Below are positions 8,844 through 16,968 of a stretch of 64,000 nt of DNA, in pieces; the stretch's first letter is position 1; the number at the start of each line of letters is the position of its first letter. The translations under genes and the position numbers were made by a program. The DNA is from CALIZF01 sp046292445 (GTDB lineage Bacteria; Pseudomonadota; Alphaproteobacteria; Rhodobacterales; Rhodobacteraceae). The DNA lies in NCBI GenBank assembly GCA_046292445.1, contig JBKBQT010000002.1:141152-205151 (forward strand), written 5' to 3'. The notes under the pieces are model-generated. The model worked only from the letters and a program-made list of their open reading frames with translations, ran no database searches and was not told the origin of the DNA.

Positions 8844-9590
8844 TCAAGCCTCGGGCGTGATCTCGTCGCGGACAAAGGGGCGATAGAGGGCGTTGGCGCG
8901 CGTGAGATGCTCGACCATGGCGGCTTCGGCCGCATCTGCGTCGCCGAGGGCGATGGCGTCGAGTATCTTGCGGTGCTCGACGAGCGTGACGTGCTCGCTG
9001 CCGGGCAGGCGTACGAGATCGCGGTAGAATTCGCCTAGCCACCCGAACATCGCCTCGGTCAGCGCGGGAAAGATGGAATTGCCGGTGATGGCGGCGATCT
9101 CGCGGTGAAAGGCCATGTCGCGCGTCAGGAACTGGTCCATGTCCGGCAGGCTGGCGGCATGGGCTGCCAGCCGCGCCTCGAGGCGCGCGACGTGGTCGGG
9201 GGTTGCCTTGGCGGCGGCAAGGCGCACCACTTGGACCTCAAAGAGCAGCCGTACCTCCTTGAGGTCCTCGAGGCTGCGCGGCGAGTTCTGCAGGATGTGG
9301 CTCGTGGTCATGGCCACATGGCGCATCAGTGCCGCGAAACTCGGCTCGGCAAGCCGGGCCTTCTCGCCATGGCTGATAGTGACGATCCCCATCCATTCGA
9401 GGTTCTGCAACGCCTCCCGCACCGCGGGCCTGCCGACGCCGTACCGCTCCATGAGCTCGCGCTCGGACGGCAACATGTCGCCGGGCCGGATATCGCCGAC
9501 GCGGATCAGACGGATCAGCCGGTCCATGACATCCTGATAGAGCTTACGGCGACGGATCGGCTCGACCGGTGTGGGAGAGGCGCTCGGCAT
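8844..9590 (-). CDS. GntR-family transcriptional regulator (FadR/FCD subfamily)
   Basis: This 248-residue DNA-binding protein has an N-terminal winged helix (DIRPGDMLPSERELMERYGV, then GRPAVREALQNLEWMGIV) and an all-helical FCD effector domain (RDMAFHREIAAITGNS, VEHRKILDAIALGDADAAE) whose Asp and His residues usually bind a metal and an acid ligand. ATG 9590 is used; a TTG two codons upstream also extends the frame. The gene lies in the same direction as the operon it probably controls, with an operator right after its stop codon. The DNA upstream of the start (from about 9600) is an insertion-sequence remnant, so the native promoter of this gene may have been replaced. Confidence 0.9.
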   Translation of the reverse strand: MPSASPTPVEPIRRRKLYQDVMDRLIRLIRVGDIRPGDMLPSERELMERYGVGRPAVREALQNLEWMGIVTISHGEKARLAEPSFAALMRHVAMTTSHILQNSPRSLEDLKEVRLLFEVQVVRLAAAKATPDHVARLEARLAAHAASLPDMDQFLTRDMAFHREIAAITGNSIFPALTEAMFGWLGEFYRDLVRLPGSEHVTLVEHRKILDAIALGDADAAEAAMVEHLTRANALYRPFVRDEITPEA

Positions 9591-9674
9591 CGGCAACTCA
9601 TCAGGTTATGCGACCACGTGCCATACTACTGGCGGGCGCCCGGCGCGGCAACCTCGGCCGATGCGGCGGCGACG

Positions 9675-10238
9675 GCCTTGGTCGATCTCAAGGCCCGTGG
9701 GCTCGGCGCCGCACCAGAACTGGCGGTCGGCGACGGCGCGCTCTGCTTCTGGAAGGCGCTCGACGAAGTCTACCCCAGCGCCCGTCACCAGCGCTGCTGG
9801 TTCCACAAGATCGCCAAGGTGCTCAACACGTTCCCGAAATCCATGCACCCCGCCGTCACCGCCGACCTGCGCGAGATCTCCCACGCCGAGACCCGCGCCG
9901 TGGCGCTCGCGGGCATCGAAACCTTAAAGGAGAAATACGTCGCCAAGTGCGCGCGCGGCGTTACCTGCCTCACAAAAGACGCGGACATCTTGCTGTCCTT
10001 CTACGACTTCCCCGCCGAGCATTGGGACCACCCGCGCACCTCGAACCCGATCGAGAGCGTGTTCGCCACCGTCCGCCACCGAACCGTGCGCACCAAGGGC
10101 GCGCTGTCGCAGAAGACCGCGAGGCTCATGGTCTTCACCCTGGTCAGGGCGGCCTCGAAAAAATGGCGCAAGCTGAACGGCGCAAACCAGTTGCCCCGTG
10201 TCATCGAAGGCGGCACCTTTGCCGACGGCGTCCCTTAA
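9675..10238 (+). pseudogene. IS256-family transposase, C-terminal fragment
   Basis: Translation from about 9675 gives the C-terminal half of an IS256-type (mutator) transposase: LVDLKARGLGAAPELAVGDG with the second catalytic Asp, then FWKALDEVYPSARHQRCWFH, and PRTSNPIESVFATVRHRT with the catalytic Glu, ending at TAA 10238. The N-terminal half, with the first catalytic Asp, is absent, and the frame upstream of about 9675 is only the shadow of gntR. The element is therefore dead. It separates the apiose-type locus from the molybdoenzyme locus and probably marks an old insertion or deletion. Confidence 0.88.
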
Positions 10239-10278
10239 CCCGACGCCTCAGAAAATCGCGCCGCCTGATCGCGCCGCG

Positions 10279-11151
10279 TCACCTGAATTCAGGCATAGCT
10301 TCCGCTTCAACGGTTTCACCTCTTGCGCGCCGGGCGGCGAAGACCGCGTCATCCCAGCCATCATTCTGGGTGACATGATCCCAGCTCAAACCGTCACGCT
10401 CCAGCCTGTAGGCGATCTCGGCCAGATCCTGCGCCGTCAGCGCCCCGATCCCGCGGGCCGAGCCGCGCGGCAGACTGGCCATGCCCGCCTTGATCTCGGC
10501 CACTTCGGGGGCTGCGACCGAGCCTTCGGCGGCCAGCCAGACCAGCCTGGCCAGATGCGCGTAGACCGCATTGACGCCGTGATCGCGACTGACCGTTTCC
10601 AGATCGCGCAGGAAGGGCGTGATCCAGCGACAGACGTAGTCGGACAGGAACCCCTCCGCCTGCGCCAGATGGGCGCGGGCCTCGATGTCATCACCGGCGC
10701 GGGCCTTTTCGGCCGCCTTTTCGAACAGCAGTGCCAGGAATTCGGACTGCACGCCGGGCGTGTCGTTCAGGTCGCGGAAATGTTGGTGACGCGCGAACCC
10801 GTGGGCAGCATAGGCTTCCGACATGGCGGCCTCGGAGTCGCCCATGATCCCCCCGTCCAGATAGAAGCCGGTATTGAGCATCACGGGCGTGGGCGGGGTC
10901 AGGAACAGCGCGGCGTAGAGACGCTGCAGTTCCATGGGTTCGCCAAGCTCGGCGGCAGCGCGGCGCAGGTCGGCAATTTCGGCCCCAAGGTGCAAACCGA
11001 TCTCTTCGGCGATGGTCTCCAGATCGTCAGGGAGCGCGCTCTGGAAGGCTTCCAGATAGTCGGCTCCGGTGGCAGGCGGTGCGAAGGCGCGCGCCATGCA
11101 CAGCCAGAAATCCCGCTTCGAGAAGGCCAGCCGGGCGGTGTCGTGGTGCAT
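10279..11151 (-). CDS. TorD/DmsD-family molybdoenzyme maturation chaperone
   Basis: This is an all-helical cytoplasmic protein of about 290 residues of the TorD/DmsD family, which binds the Tat signal of a molybdoenzyme and holds it until cofactor insertion. Recognisable stretches are LQRLYAALFLTPPTPVMLNT, GIMGDSEAAMSEAYAAHGFA and DTPGVQSEFLALL followed by a conserved FLSDYVCRWITPFL helix. Two starts are possible; ATG 11151 is chosen because GGAGG lies six bases before it, whereas it touches ATG 11157. It is the last gene of the operon, and its client is surely the Tat-exported catalytic subunit encoded upstream. It is longer than typical TorD because of a C-terminal extension of unknown role. 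Confidence 0.85.
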   Translation of the reverse strand: MHHDTARLAFSKRDFWLCMARAFAPPATGADYLEAFQSALPDDLETIAEEIGLHLGAEIADLRRAAAELGEPMELQRLYAALFLTPPTPVMLNTGFYLDGGIMGDSEAAMSEAYAAHGFARHQHFRDLNDTPGVQSEFLALLFEKAAEKARAGDDIEARAHLAQAEGFLSDYVCRWITPFLRDLETVSRDHGVNAVYAHLARLVWLAAEGSVAAPEVAEIKAGMASLPRGSARGIGALTAQDLAEIAYRLERDGLSWDHVTQNDGWDDAVFAARRARGETVEAEAMPEFR

Positions 11152-11205
11152 GGTCATCCTCCGTGTCCTTTGCCGGGGCGGATCGCCCGCCCCCGCAAGG
11201 CTTCA

Positions 11206-12375
11206 TCAGGCCCGATCCTCGGCGCCCAGTTTCCATGCAGCGAAGGCATAGATCGTGTTGGCCAGTCCGACAGCGAGAACCAGAAGCGCCCATTCCCCGG
11301 TCGAGGGGGTATAGTGCAGCAGTTCCGGCGCCCAGGTGCCCTTGAACAGCGGCACCATCTGTCCGCCGATGATGAACTCGTACCGGCTTATCAGAAGGCC
11401 CACCATCACCAGGAAGGCGGCAAGGATCTGCATCAGTCCATTCGAGCGCGTTGCAGGCAGCACCATCAGCACGAAAGGCAGGGCAATGCAGGCCCACAGC
11501 GCGATATGAAAAAGCGGGCTGGCCGTGAGATAGGCCCAGACCTGCATCCCTTCGGCATTCGACCACAGGCCGGTCACGGCTCGGCCCGCGTGCAGGATGA
11601 AGTGCAGTGCGATGGCGATGGCAAACATCCGCGCGAGGGTTCCGTCAAAAAGACTGCGGGTCTCGGGGCGCATGTTTGCGTGGTTGAAGCCGTTCTTGAG
11701 ATGCGAAAAGAACACGGTGAAGGCCAGCGCCCCCATGAAGCTTTCGATCAGGAACACCACGGGAATTTCGCCGCCGAACCACATCGGGCGCATCGCCATC
11801 ATGCCATAGACCGAGCCTGCGACCAGTGTCACCGCCAGTGCAAGCAGACCGACCGCGATCATCAGCGGGTTACGCCCTGCCGAGGGCTTGTTGATCATGC
11901 TGACAAGCACGATTGCCAACAGGGCCGCGTAGGCTCCGACCAGAATGACCTTCCAGAACAGCGGCGATGCGATCTGCAGGTTGAGCGGCGTGGCCCAGAG
12001 CGCGGTCAGCGGCGCGCCCAGTTCAAGGAACAACACTGCTACGCCGCCGATCAACCCCGCGAACGCCAGCCAGAGCGCCCGTCGCGCAACCGGCTCGAAC
12101 TCCTTCAGCCCGAAGACGTGCCAGAGCGATGCCACCATCGCCAGCCCCGTCGAGGTCAGCAGGAAGTAGTCGTAGACCACAATCGCAAAGCCCCAGTGGA
12201 TCCCGGCATTCGTGGTGTTGAACTGCACCTTGCCGAATTCCAGGATCTCCATCAGCACATAGCCGCCGCCGAGGGCCAGCAGCACCAGCGCCGTGACCAG
12301 ATGCAGCAGGAAGTGCATGCCCTGCCCCGGTGTCTCACGTCCGCGCGCCGGGGCCGTATCGGTCATCATTGCCAT
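11206..12375 (-). CDS. NrfD/PsrC-type polytopic membrane anchor subunit
   Basis: This 389-residue protein has about nine or ten hydrophobic segments (FLLHLVTALVLLALGGGYVL, LIGGVAVLFLELGAPLTALW, GLLALAVTLVAGSVYGMMAM) typical of NrfD/PsrC, the quinol- or quinone-binding membrane subunits of respiratory molybdoenzymes. The loop WFGGEIPVVFLIESFMGALA and the later RYEFIIGGQMVPLFKGTWAP are well-conserved family regions. It begins at ATG 12375 behind GGGAGGG and follows the ferredoxin subunit by 16 bp. It should anchor the periplasmic catalytic/ferredoxin pair and exchange electrons with the quinone pool. Confidence 0.9.
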   Translation of the reverse strand: MAMMTDTAPARGRETPGQGMHFLLHLVTALVLLALGGGYVLMEILEFGKVQFNTTNAGIHWGFAIVVYDYFLLTSTGLAMVASLWHVFGLKEFEPVARRALWLAFAGLIGGVAVLFLELGAPLTALWATPLNLQIASPLFWKVILVGAYAALLAIVLVSMINKPSAGRNPLMIAVGLLALAVTLVAGSVYGMMAMRPMWFGGEIPVVFLIESFMGALAFTVFFSHLKNGFNHANMRPETRSLFDGTLARMFAIAIALHFILHAGRAVTGLWSNAEGMQVWAYLTASPLFHIALWACIALPFVLMVLPATRSNGLMQILAAFLVMVGLLISRYEFIIGGQMVPLFKGTWAPELLHYTPSTGEWALLVLAVGLANTIYAFAAWKLGAEDRA

Positions 12376-12391
12376 TGTTCATTCCCTCCCA

Positions 12392-13150
12392 TCACGACCG
12401 GCGCGAGCGTTTGCCCGGCACCACCGGAGAGCCGCCGCCGGACAGGTAGTAGACCTGCGGCTTGTTGCCGGTTTCTTCCTTCAGGCGCACGCCGCCCTTT
12501 TCGGCGATCAGCGCGTTGACATGGCTGTCGGGGTTGTCGAGGTCACCGAAGAACCGCGATTTCGGGGCACAGACCCGCACGCAGGCCGGGGTGAATTCCT
12601 TGGTTTCGGGGTTGTCCTCGTCCAGATCGGCCACGCCTTCGGGGGCCTGGCTGATCTTGTGGTAGCAGAAGGTGCATTTGGACACGACGCCCTTGGGCTG
12701 GATGCCGATACCCTTCGATGCGTCCTCATACTCGTCCGGCATCTTGAACGGCGGGTTCCACGACCGCCGACCGCTGGCCGGAAACTCTTCCCGGACGTCG
12801 GGCTGCACCACCGGCGCCTCGTCCATGTAGAACCGCACGCCATAGGGGCAGGCGACCATGCAGTATTTGCAGCCGATGCACTTGTTCCAGTCCACCAGAA
12901 CGACGCCTGTCCCCTCGTCCTTGTAGGTGGCGCGGGTGGGGCAGACCGAGACGCAGGACGGGTTCTCGCATTGCATGCAGGGACGTGGCAGCCACGAGAG
13001 GTTCAGGTTGGGATATTCGCCTTCCGAATAGAACAGCACGTCCTGCCAGTTCTCGCCCGGAAGGCGGTTGTTCTCCATCGCGCAGGCCGTGGTGCAGGCC
13101 TGGCAGCCGGTGCAGGTTTCAAGGTCGATGACCATTCCCCATTTGGGCAT
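12392..13150 (-). CDS. Four-cluster 4Fe-4S ferredoxin subunit, DmsB/PsrB-like
   Basis: This 252-residue electron-transfer subunit has four cysteine groups: CTGCQACTTAC near residue 13, CMQCENPSCVSVC, CIGCKYCMVACPYG, and CTFCYHK paired with a late CVRVC. That pattern carries four [4Fe-4S] clusters and is typical of the B subunit of PsrABC, PhsABC, TtrABC or DmsABC complexes. There is no signal peptide of its own, so it probably travels through the Tat system with the catalytic subunit. AGGGAGGAA lies before ATG 13150. An insertion of about 45 residues between the third and fourth clusters (FPASGRRSWNPPFKMPDEYE) is unusual and could dock the extra iron-sulfur protein of this operon. Confidence 0.92.
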   Translation of the reverse strand: MPKWGMVIDLETCTGCQACTTACAMENNRLPGENWQDVLFYSEGEYPNLNLSWLPRPCMQCENPSCVSVCPTRATYKDEGTGVVLVDWNKCIGCKYCMVACPYGVRFYMDEAPVVQPDVREEFPASGRRSWNPPFKMPDEYEDASKGIGIQPKGVVSKCTFCYHKISQAPEGVADLDEDNPETKEFTPACVRVCAPKSRFFGDLDNPDSHVNALIAEKGGVRLKEETGNKPQVYYLSGGGSPVVPGKRSRRS

Positions 13151-13165
13151 GTCGGTGTTCCTCCC

Positions 13166-15652
13166 TTACGCCTTGGCCACGCGGACCTTGGTCGAGTAAT
13201 AATTCGCCTGCCCGGTGATCCGGTCGGACTGGTTGACGGTGACCTCGCCGCTGTGTTCGGTCGGCACCGCGCGCGACCAGCGGCCCGAAGCCCAGTGGCC
13301 GTATTCCATCGGCAGCACCAGCGTGTCGGGGCGCACCCCGGCATAGACGCGACAGCGCGCCTCGATGGTGCCCGCGTCTGAAGTGATCCGCACCCGGTCG
13401 CCATCGGCAATGCCGCGCTGCGCGGCGGTGGCCGGGTTGATCTCGACAAAGGCCTCGCCACGTCCGCCGACGGTCGGCTGCAGATGGGCGATGACCATCG
13501 GGATGTTGTGCCCGCGCCCTTCGGCATGCAGCGCCACCTTGGGCGTGACCAGATACAGATCGCCCCCGCCCGGATGCACCGGCGCCTCCCAGATCGGGAA
13601 CATCAGCTTGGCCGGGTCGCGGCCGGTCTTGTCGGCGATCCAGGCGGCGTTCTCCTCGAGCTTGGACGAGCGGAACTCGAACTTGCCCGATGGCGTCCGG
13701 AGCAGCTTGGCGGCCACCTCCTCCGGGGTCATCTCGCGGTTGTAGTCGGTGCCGTCCCATTCGTAGAACACGCCGTCGCGCTGCTGCCAGAAATAGGGCT
13801 TCTTGTACCACACCCCCTTTTCCACCCAGCTTTCCCACGAGTTCACGCCGTTGTCGCCGGGGTCGGTCTCGAACCCCTTGGCCAGATGGCGCAGCACGTT
13901 CTCGGCGCTGTCGAGCGCGCGGTAATAGTCGGCCATCGGGCCGTTCATCCGCTTGCCGATCTCGATGATGACGTCGCCGAAATACTTGGTGTCGTGGATG
14001 GGCGGGACGGCCGGCACCCGCAGCTGGGTCAGCGGATAGCCCTCGAAGGGATAGGTCGGGCTGTCCTGATAGCGTTCCAGATAGGTGTGGTCGGGCAGGA
14101 TGATGTCGGCGTAATGCCCGGTTTCCGTCGGGAAGGGCGAGGTATCGACGATGAAGACATCCTTCATCGCCTCTTCCCAGACCTGCCCGTTGGGCGCGGT
14201 GAAGATCGCGTTGTTCTGGTAGAAGATCACCGTGTCGAGCTTGTAGGGATCGCCCGCCAGATGGTTCGGCCCGATCTCCTGCATCATGTTGCGCGCCAGC
14301 AGATAGCCGTCGGGCGAGCCCTTCTTGTCGATGCGCGGCTGGGACTTCCAGGCGCCGTTGCTCGCCCAGTCGTCCTTGAAGTCATTTGCATCGGCGGGCA
14401 TGGGGCCGTAGCTTGGACCCATCTGATAGGCCATTCCGCCCTTGGCAAAGAGCGAGCCTACCAGTGCGTTCAGCGAATGGATCGCCATGCCGTTGTAAAT
14501 GCCGTTGGTGTGCGAATGGGCGCCCCGCTCGAAGATCGCCATGGCCGGCCGGGTGCGGCCGAATTCGCGCGCTGTGGCCAGGATGTCGCGGGCGGGGATG
14601 TCGGTGATCCCGGCCGCCCATTCGACCGTGCGGTCCTTGAGCTCGATGTTCCACCATTCGACCAGACCCTTGACCCACTTCTCCTCGAACAGTGCGGGGG
14701 CCACGGTCTGACCGGCAGCAAAGCGGTTGCGCCCGTCGCGGAAGTCGCCGACGAAGCTTTTTTCCCACAGGCCTTCGGTCAGGATCACATGGGCGATGGC
14801 CAGCGCCAGCGCGCCGTCGGTGCCGGGCCGGACCAGAAGGCCCCGGTCAGACGCGGCCAGCGTGGTGTTGACATGCACATCGACCGCCGTCACGCGGGTC
14901 TTGGGCGTCTTGCGCCCGCGCATGTAGCCCCACATCTGCATGTTGTTGTTGTAAGGCCGGAAGGCTTCCAGAAAGCCGCAGCCGAACATCAGCAGATAGT
15001 TGCAGTTGCGGTAATCATGCGAGTTGTAGCTGGCGTTGCCATCGGTATAGCCCTTGGCCACGATCGACCCGTCCGAGCACATCGAGGAATGCCCGATCGG
15101 CATGTTGGGCGAGCCGTAGAGACTGCCGAACGTGCCGAGCAGCCCGGCGCAGGACGCCCCCCAGCCCCGGCCGTAGAGGATCGCGGCCCGGTGGCTTTCG
15201 CCGCGCTCGCGCAGCCCGTTCAGGCGGTCGGCCACGGTCTGCAACGCCTCATCCCAGGTGACCGGCACGAAACCCGGATCTTCGTTACGACCCTTTTTCG
15301 GGTTGGTGCGCTTCATCGGGCCGCGCCAGCGGTCGGGGTCGTAGAGGACGTAGATGCCGAGCGGTCCCTTCGGACAGAGCTTGCCGTTCGAGATCGGGTG
15401 ATCGGCGGTGCCGTAGATCGCGTGGACCCGCCCATCGGTCGTATAGACGTCGATGCCGCAGCGTGCCGGGCACTGGTGGCAGATGTTCTTGGTCACGACC
15501 GTGTTCGGCTGGCGCCGTGCGGTCTGGGCCTCGGCGCGCGAGCTTTCCAGCCCGGCCCCCGGAACCCCGAGCGCCACAGTTGCTGCAGCACCCGTCACAC
15601 CCGTTGCCTGCAGGAACCGCCGCCGGCTTACCGCGGTGTTGATCTCGTCCAT
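13166..15652 (-). CDS. Tat-exported molybdopterin oxidoreductase catalytic subunit, PsrA/PhsA-like, substrate unknown
   Basis: This 828-residue protein belongs to the DMSO-reductase superfamily. A twin-arginine signal (SRRRFLQATGVTGAAATVAL) begins at residue 9. The [4Fe-4S] ligands are Cys58, Cys61, Cys65 and Cys93 (CHQCPARCG ... KLCPKGPLG). Cys192, in GHSSMCSDGS, is in the place of the molybdenum ligand, as in polysulfide/thiosulfate reductases and unlike the Asp or Ser of other branches. The C-terminal molybdopterin-binding barrel ends with QSDRITGQANYYSTKVRV. It is longer than PsrA/PhsA and shorter than TtrA or SoeA. The operon (ferredoxin, NrfD anchor, TorD chaperone) makes it a periplasmic quinone-linked enzyme, probably acting on a sulfur or arsenic oxyanion, but the substrate cannot be assigned. 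Confidence 0.9.
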   Translation of the reverse strand: MDEINTAVSRRRFLQATGVTGAAATVALGVPGAGLESSRAEAQTARRQPNTVVTKNICHQCPARCGIDVYTTDGRVHAIYGTADHPISNGKLCPKGPLGIYVLYDPDRWRGPMKRTNPKKGRNEDPGFVPVTWDEALQTVADRLNGLRERGESHRAAILYGRGWGASCAGLLGTFGSLYGSPNMPIGHSSMCSDGSIVAKGYTDGNASYNSHDYRNCNYLLMFGCGFLEAFRPYNNNMQMWGYMRGRKTPKTRVTAVDVHVNTTLAASDRGLLVRPGTDGALALAIAHVILTEGLWEKSFVGDFRDGRNRFAAGQTVAPALFEEKWVKGLVEWWNIELKDRTVEWAAGITDIPARDILATAREFGRTRPAMAIFERGAHSHTNGIYNGMAIHSLNALVGSLFAKGGMAYQMGPSYGPMPADANDFKDDWASNGAWKSQPRIDKKGSPDGYLLARNMMQEIGPNHLAGDPYKLDTVIFYQNNAIFTAPNGQVWEEAMKDVFIVDTSPFPTETGHYADIILPDHTYLERYQDSPTYPFEGYPLTQLRVPAVPPIHDTKYFGDVIIEIGKRMNGPMADYYRALDSAENVLRHLAKGFETDPGDNGVNSWESWVEKGVWYKKPYFWQQRDGVFYEWDGTDYNREMTPEEVAAKLLRTPSGKFEFRSSKLEENAAWIADKTGRDPAKLMFPIWEAPVHPGGGDLYLVTPKVALHAEGRGHNIPMVIAHLQPTVGGRGEAFVEINPATAAQRGIADGDRVRITSDAGTIEARCRVYAGVRPDTLVLPMEYGHWASGRWSRAVPTEHSGEVTVNQSDRITGQANYYSTKVRVAKA

Positions 15653-15689
15653 CCGTTTTCTCCTCCGCCTTTCGGTGGTCGTTCAAATG

Positions 15690-16751
15690 TCAGCGCCGCC
15701 TGAGGCCGTGGGCCAGGGCGGCAAGATCGGTGTCGCGGGCGCAGCCGTCGCAGACGGCATGGCTACCCCTTGGCGCAAAGCGCGCCCGGCAACGGCTGCA
15801 AACCGAAACGGTTTGGGTGATGAGGGGCTGCGGGCCTTCGAACGGCCGATTGCCTGCCGATGTCAGCGCGAGCGCGCCGGTCTGCGTGCAGTCGCCACAG
15901 GCGATGCAGTCGGCGGCGTTGAACATAAGCGTCGCCGCCGCATCAGTCTCGGTCACGCTCAGCGCCGGGGTCGGGCAGAGGCGTGCCAGATCCCGCAAAT
16001 CCCGCGGCTGCTGTGCCACTGCCAGTGCTGGAAACAGGGCGCCCGGCAAGGCGACACCATGGGCAAGACTGGCCAGTTGGGCGACCCGTCGCCGGGGGCC
16101 GGGCACCGCTACCCGCTCGGGAAGACCTGCCAGAGGGTCGACCGGGGCAGCGCCCTGCCCAGCCTGCGCCAGACGCGTGAACAGCGCGCGGCGACCCGGA
16201 TTGTCGCTGCGCCCTCGGGGCGCTGGCCGCGCGCGCCAGCTTGCCAGCGGCTCGCGGCGAACCTGCACGCGGGCATCGCACCCCAGTGACGCGGCCTCGT
16301 CATTCACGGCGCGCAGGGTGGCGTCCCATGGGGCCGCCTGCCCGCCCGAGACCGGGCAGGCCTTGCACCACCCCCGATCAATCAAGGTCACATCGCCCAT
16401 GGCCAACGCATCGCGCAAGGTCGCTGGCGACAGTCCGCCAAGGCAGGGCACGCGCTCCGCACCGGCCTCCGCGCGGCGAACGCGGGCGCAGTCGTAGAGA
16501 CCGGATGGGCGGACCGGGGGCGCCGAGACTGCGCCAGTCGGACAGCGCGCCTCGCAACGGCCGCATCCACTGCACGCAGCGGGGTCGATCTGGACAGCGC
16601 GCTCGGCGATCAGAATCGCCCTCTCGGGGCAGACATCGGCGCAGGCGGTGCAGGGGATGCCGGGGCGGCAGGTGCTCAGGCAAGCGCTTGGGGACAGTCG
16701 GGCAATGCCCTGCTGTTCCGCCGCGCGCGCGTTGATCGCCGTTGAAGTCAC
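15690..16751 (-). CDS. Multi-cluster iron-sulfur protein, first gene of the molybdoenzyme operon
   Basis: This protein of about 353 residues has two N-terminal [4Fe-4S] motifs (CTACADVCPERAI and CSGCGRCEARCPTGAV), a long middle region rich in Arg and Ala, a third partial cluster motif (CIACGDCTQTGAL) and a C-terminal zinc-ribbon-like part (CSRCRARFAP ... CDGC). No signal peptide is seen, so it is cytoplasmic. GTG 16751 is chosen because AGGGGGA lies five bases upstream; an ATG further upstream lacks such a site. It is not part of the classic Psr/Phs/Ttr gene sets and may carry electrons to or from the complex or help its assembly. I do not recognise a named family. Confidence 0.75.
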   Translation of the reverse strand: MTSTAINARAAEQQGIARLSPSACLSTCRPGIPCTACADVCPERAILIAERAVQIDPAACSGCGRCEARCPTGAVSAPPVRPSGLYDCARVRRAEAGAERVPCLGGLSPATLRDALAMGDVTLIDRGWCKACPVSGGQAAPWDATLRAVNDEAASLGCDARVQVRREPLASWRARPAPRGRSDNPGRRALFTRLAQAGQGAAPVDPLAGLPERVAVPGPRRRVAQLASLAHGVALPGALFPALAVAQQPRDLRDLARLCPTPALSVTETDAAATLMFNAADCIACGDCTQTGALALTSAGNRPFEGPQPLITQTVSVCSRCRARFAPRGSHAVCDGCARDTDLAALAHGLRRR

Positions 16752-16829
16752 GCGTCCCCCTGGCTGCCGCGTTCGCACGTATGGCTGGCGCGGCCGGCTC
16801 GGTCTTCTTCGGGGAGGAGAATATCAGTT

Positions 16830-16847
16830 GGTATGCTGTGCCATACC
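16830..16847. promoter_or_regulatory. GGTATG-N6-CATACC palindrome upstream of the molybdoenzyme operon
   Basis: A perfect 6-6-6 inverted repeat lies about 80 bp before GTG 16751, in the position of a core promoter or operator. It contains TGGCAC on the minus strand but has no GC at the right distance for a sigma-54 promoter. Its role is unknown. Confidence 0.5.
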
Positions 16848-16904
16848 GGGATTCTGTCGCCGGAAACGATCTTCAAGACGCTGACGACAATATACTTTTT
16901 TGGG

Positions 16905-16955
16905 CGTCCGAATAGCCGGACGACTTGGGCGGTTTCTCGTCCGGATTTCCGGACG
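16905..16955. promoter_or_regulatory. Tandem 18-bp palindromes, probable binding sites of the adjacent NtrC-type regulator
   Basis: Site A (16905-16922) reads CGTCCG-N6-CGGACG. Site B (16938-16955) reads CGTCCGGA-TT-TCCGGACG, a perfect 8-2-8 repeat. Their centres are 33 bp apart, about three helical turns, so two dimers would sit on the same face of the DNA. They lie 14 bp after the regulator's stop codon and about 150 bp before the operon's first start codon, where an activator of the operon would bind. Confidence 0.72.
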
Positions 16956-16968
16956 CCGCGACATGACC

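Noticed and set aside
6587..8860. Open plus-strand frame of about 757 codons
   Set aside because: It lies opposite the lactonase-like gene, its composition (Arg, Gly, Gln, His) is typical of GC-rich shadows, and no ribosome-binding site or domain was seen.
13166..15652. Naming the enzyme sulfite dehydrogenase, tetrathionate reductase or arsenite oxidase
   Set aside because: Length, ligand region and operon content do not match any of them well enough; only the PsrA/PhsA-like class can be supported.
13484..15703. Open plus-strand frame of about 739 codons
   Set aside because: It is antisense to the molybdopterin catalytic subunit, which is unmistakable on the minus strand.
16826..16850. Sigma-54 promoter on the minus strand (TGGCAC box)
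   Set aside because: The GC dinucleotide expected ten bases after GG is absent (CA instead), so the -12 element is missing.
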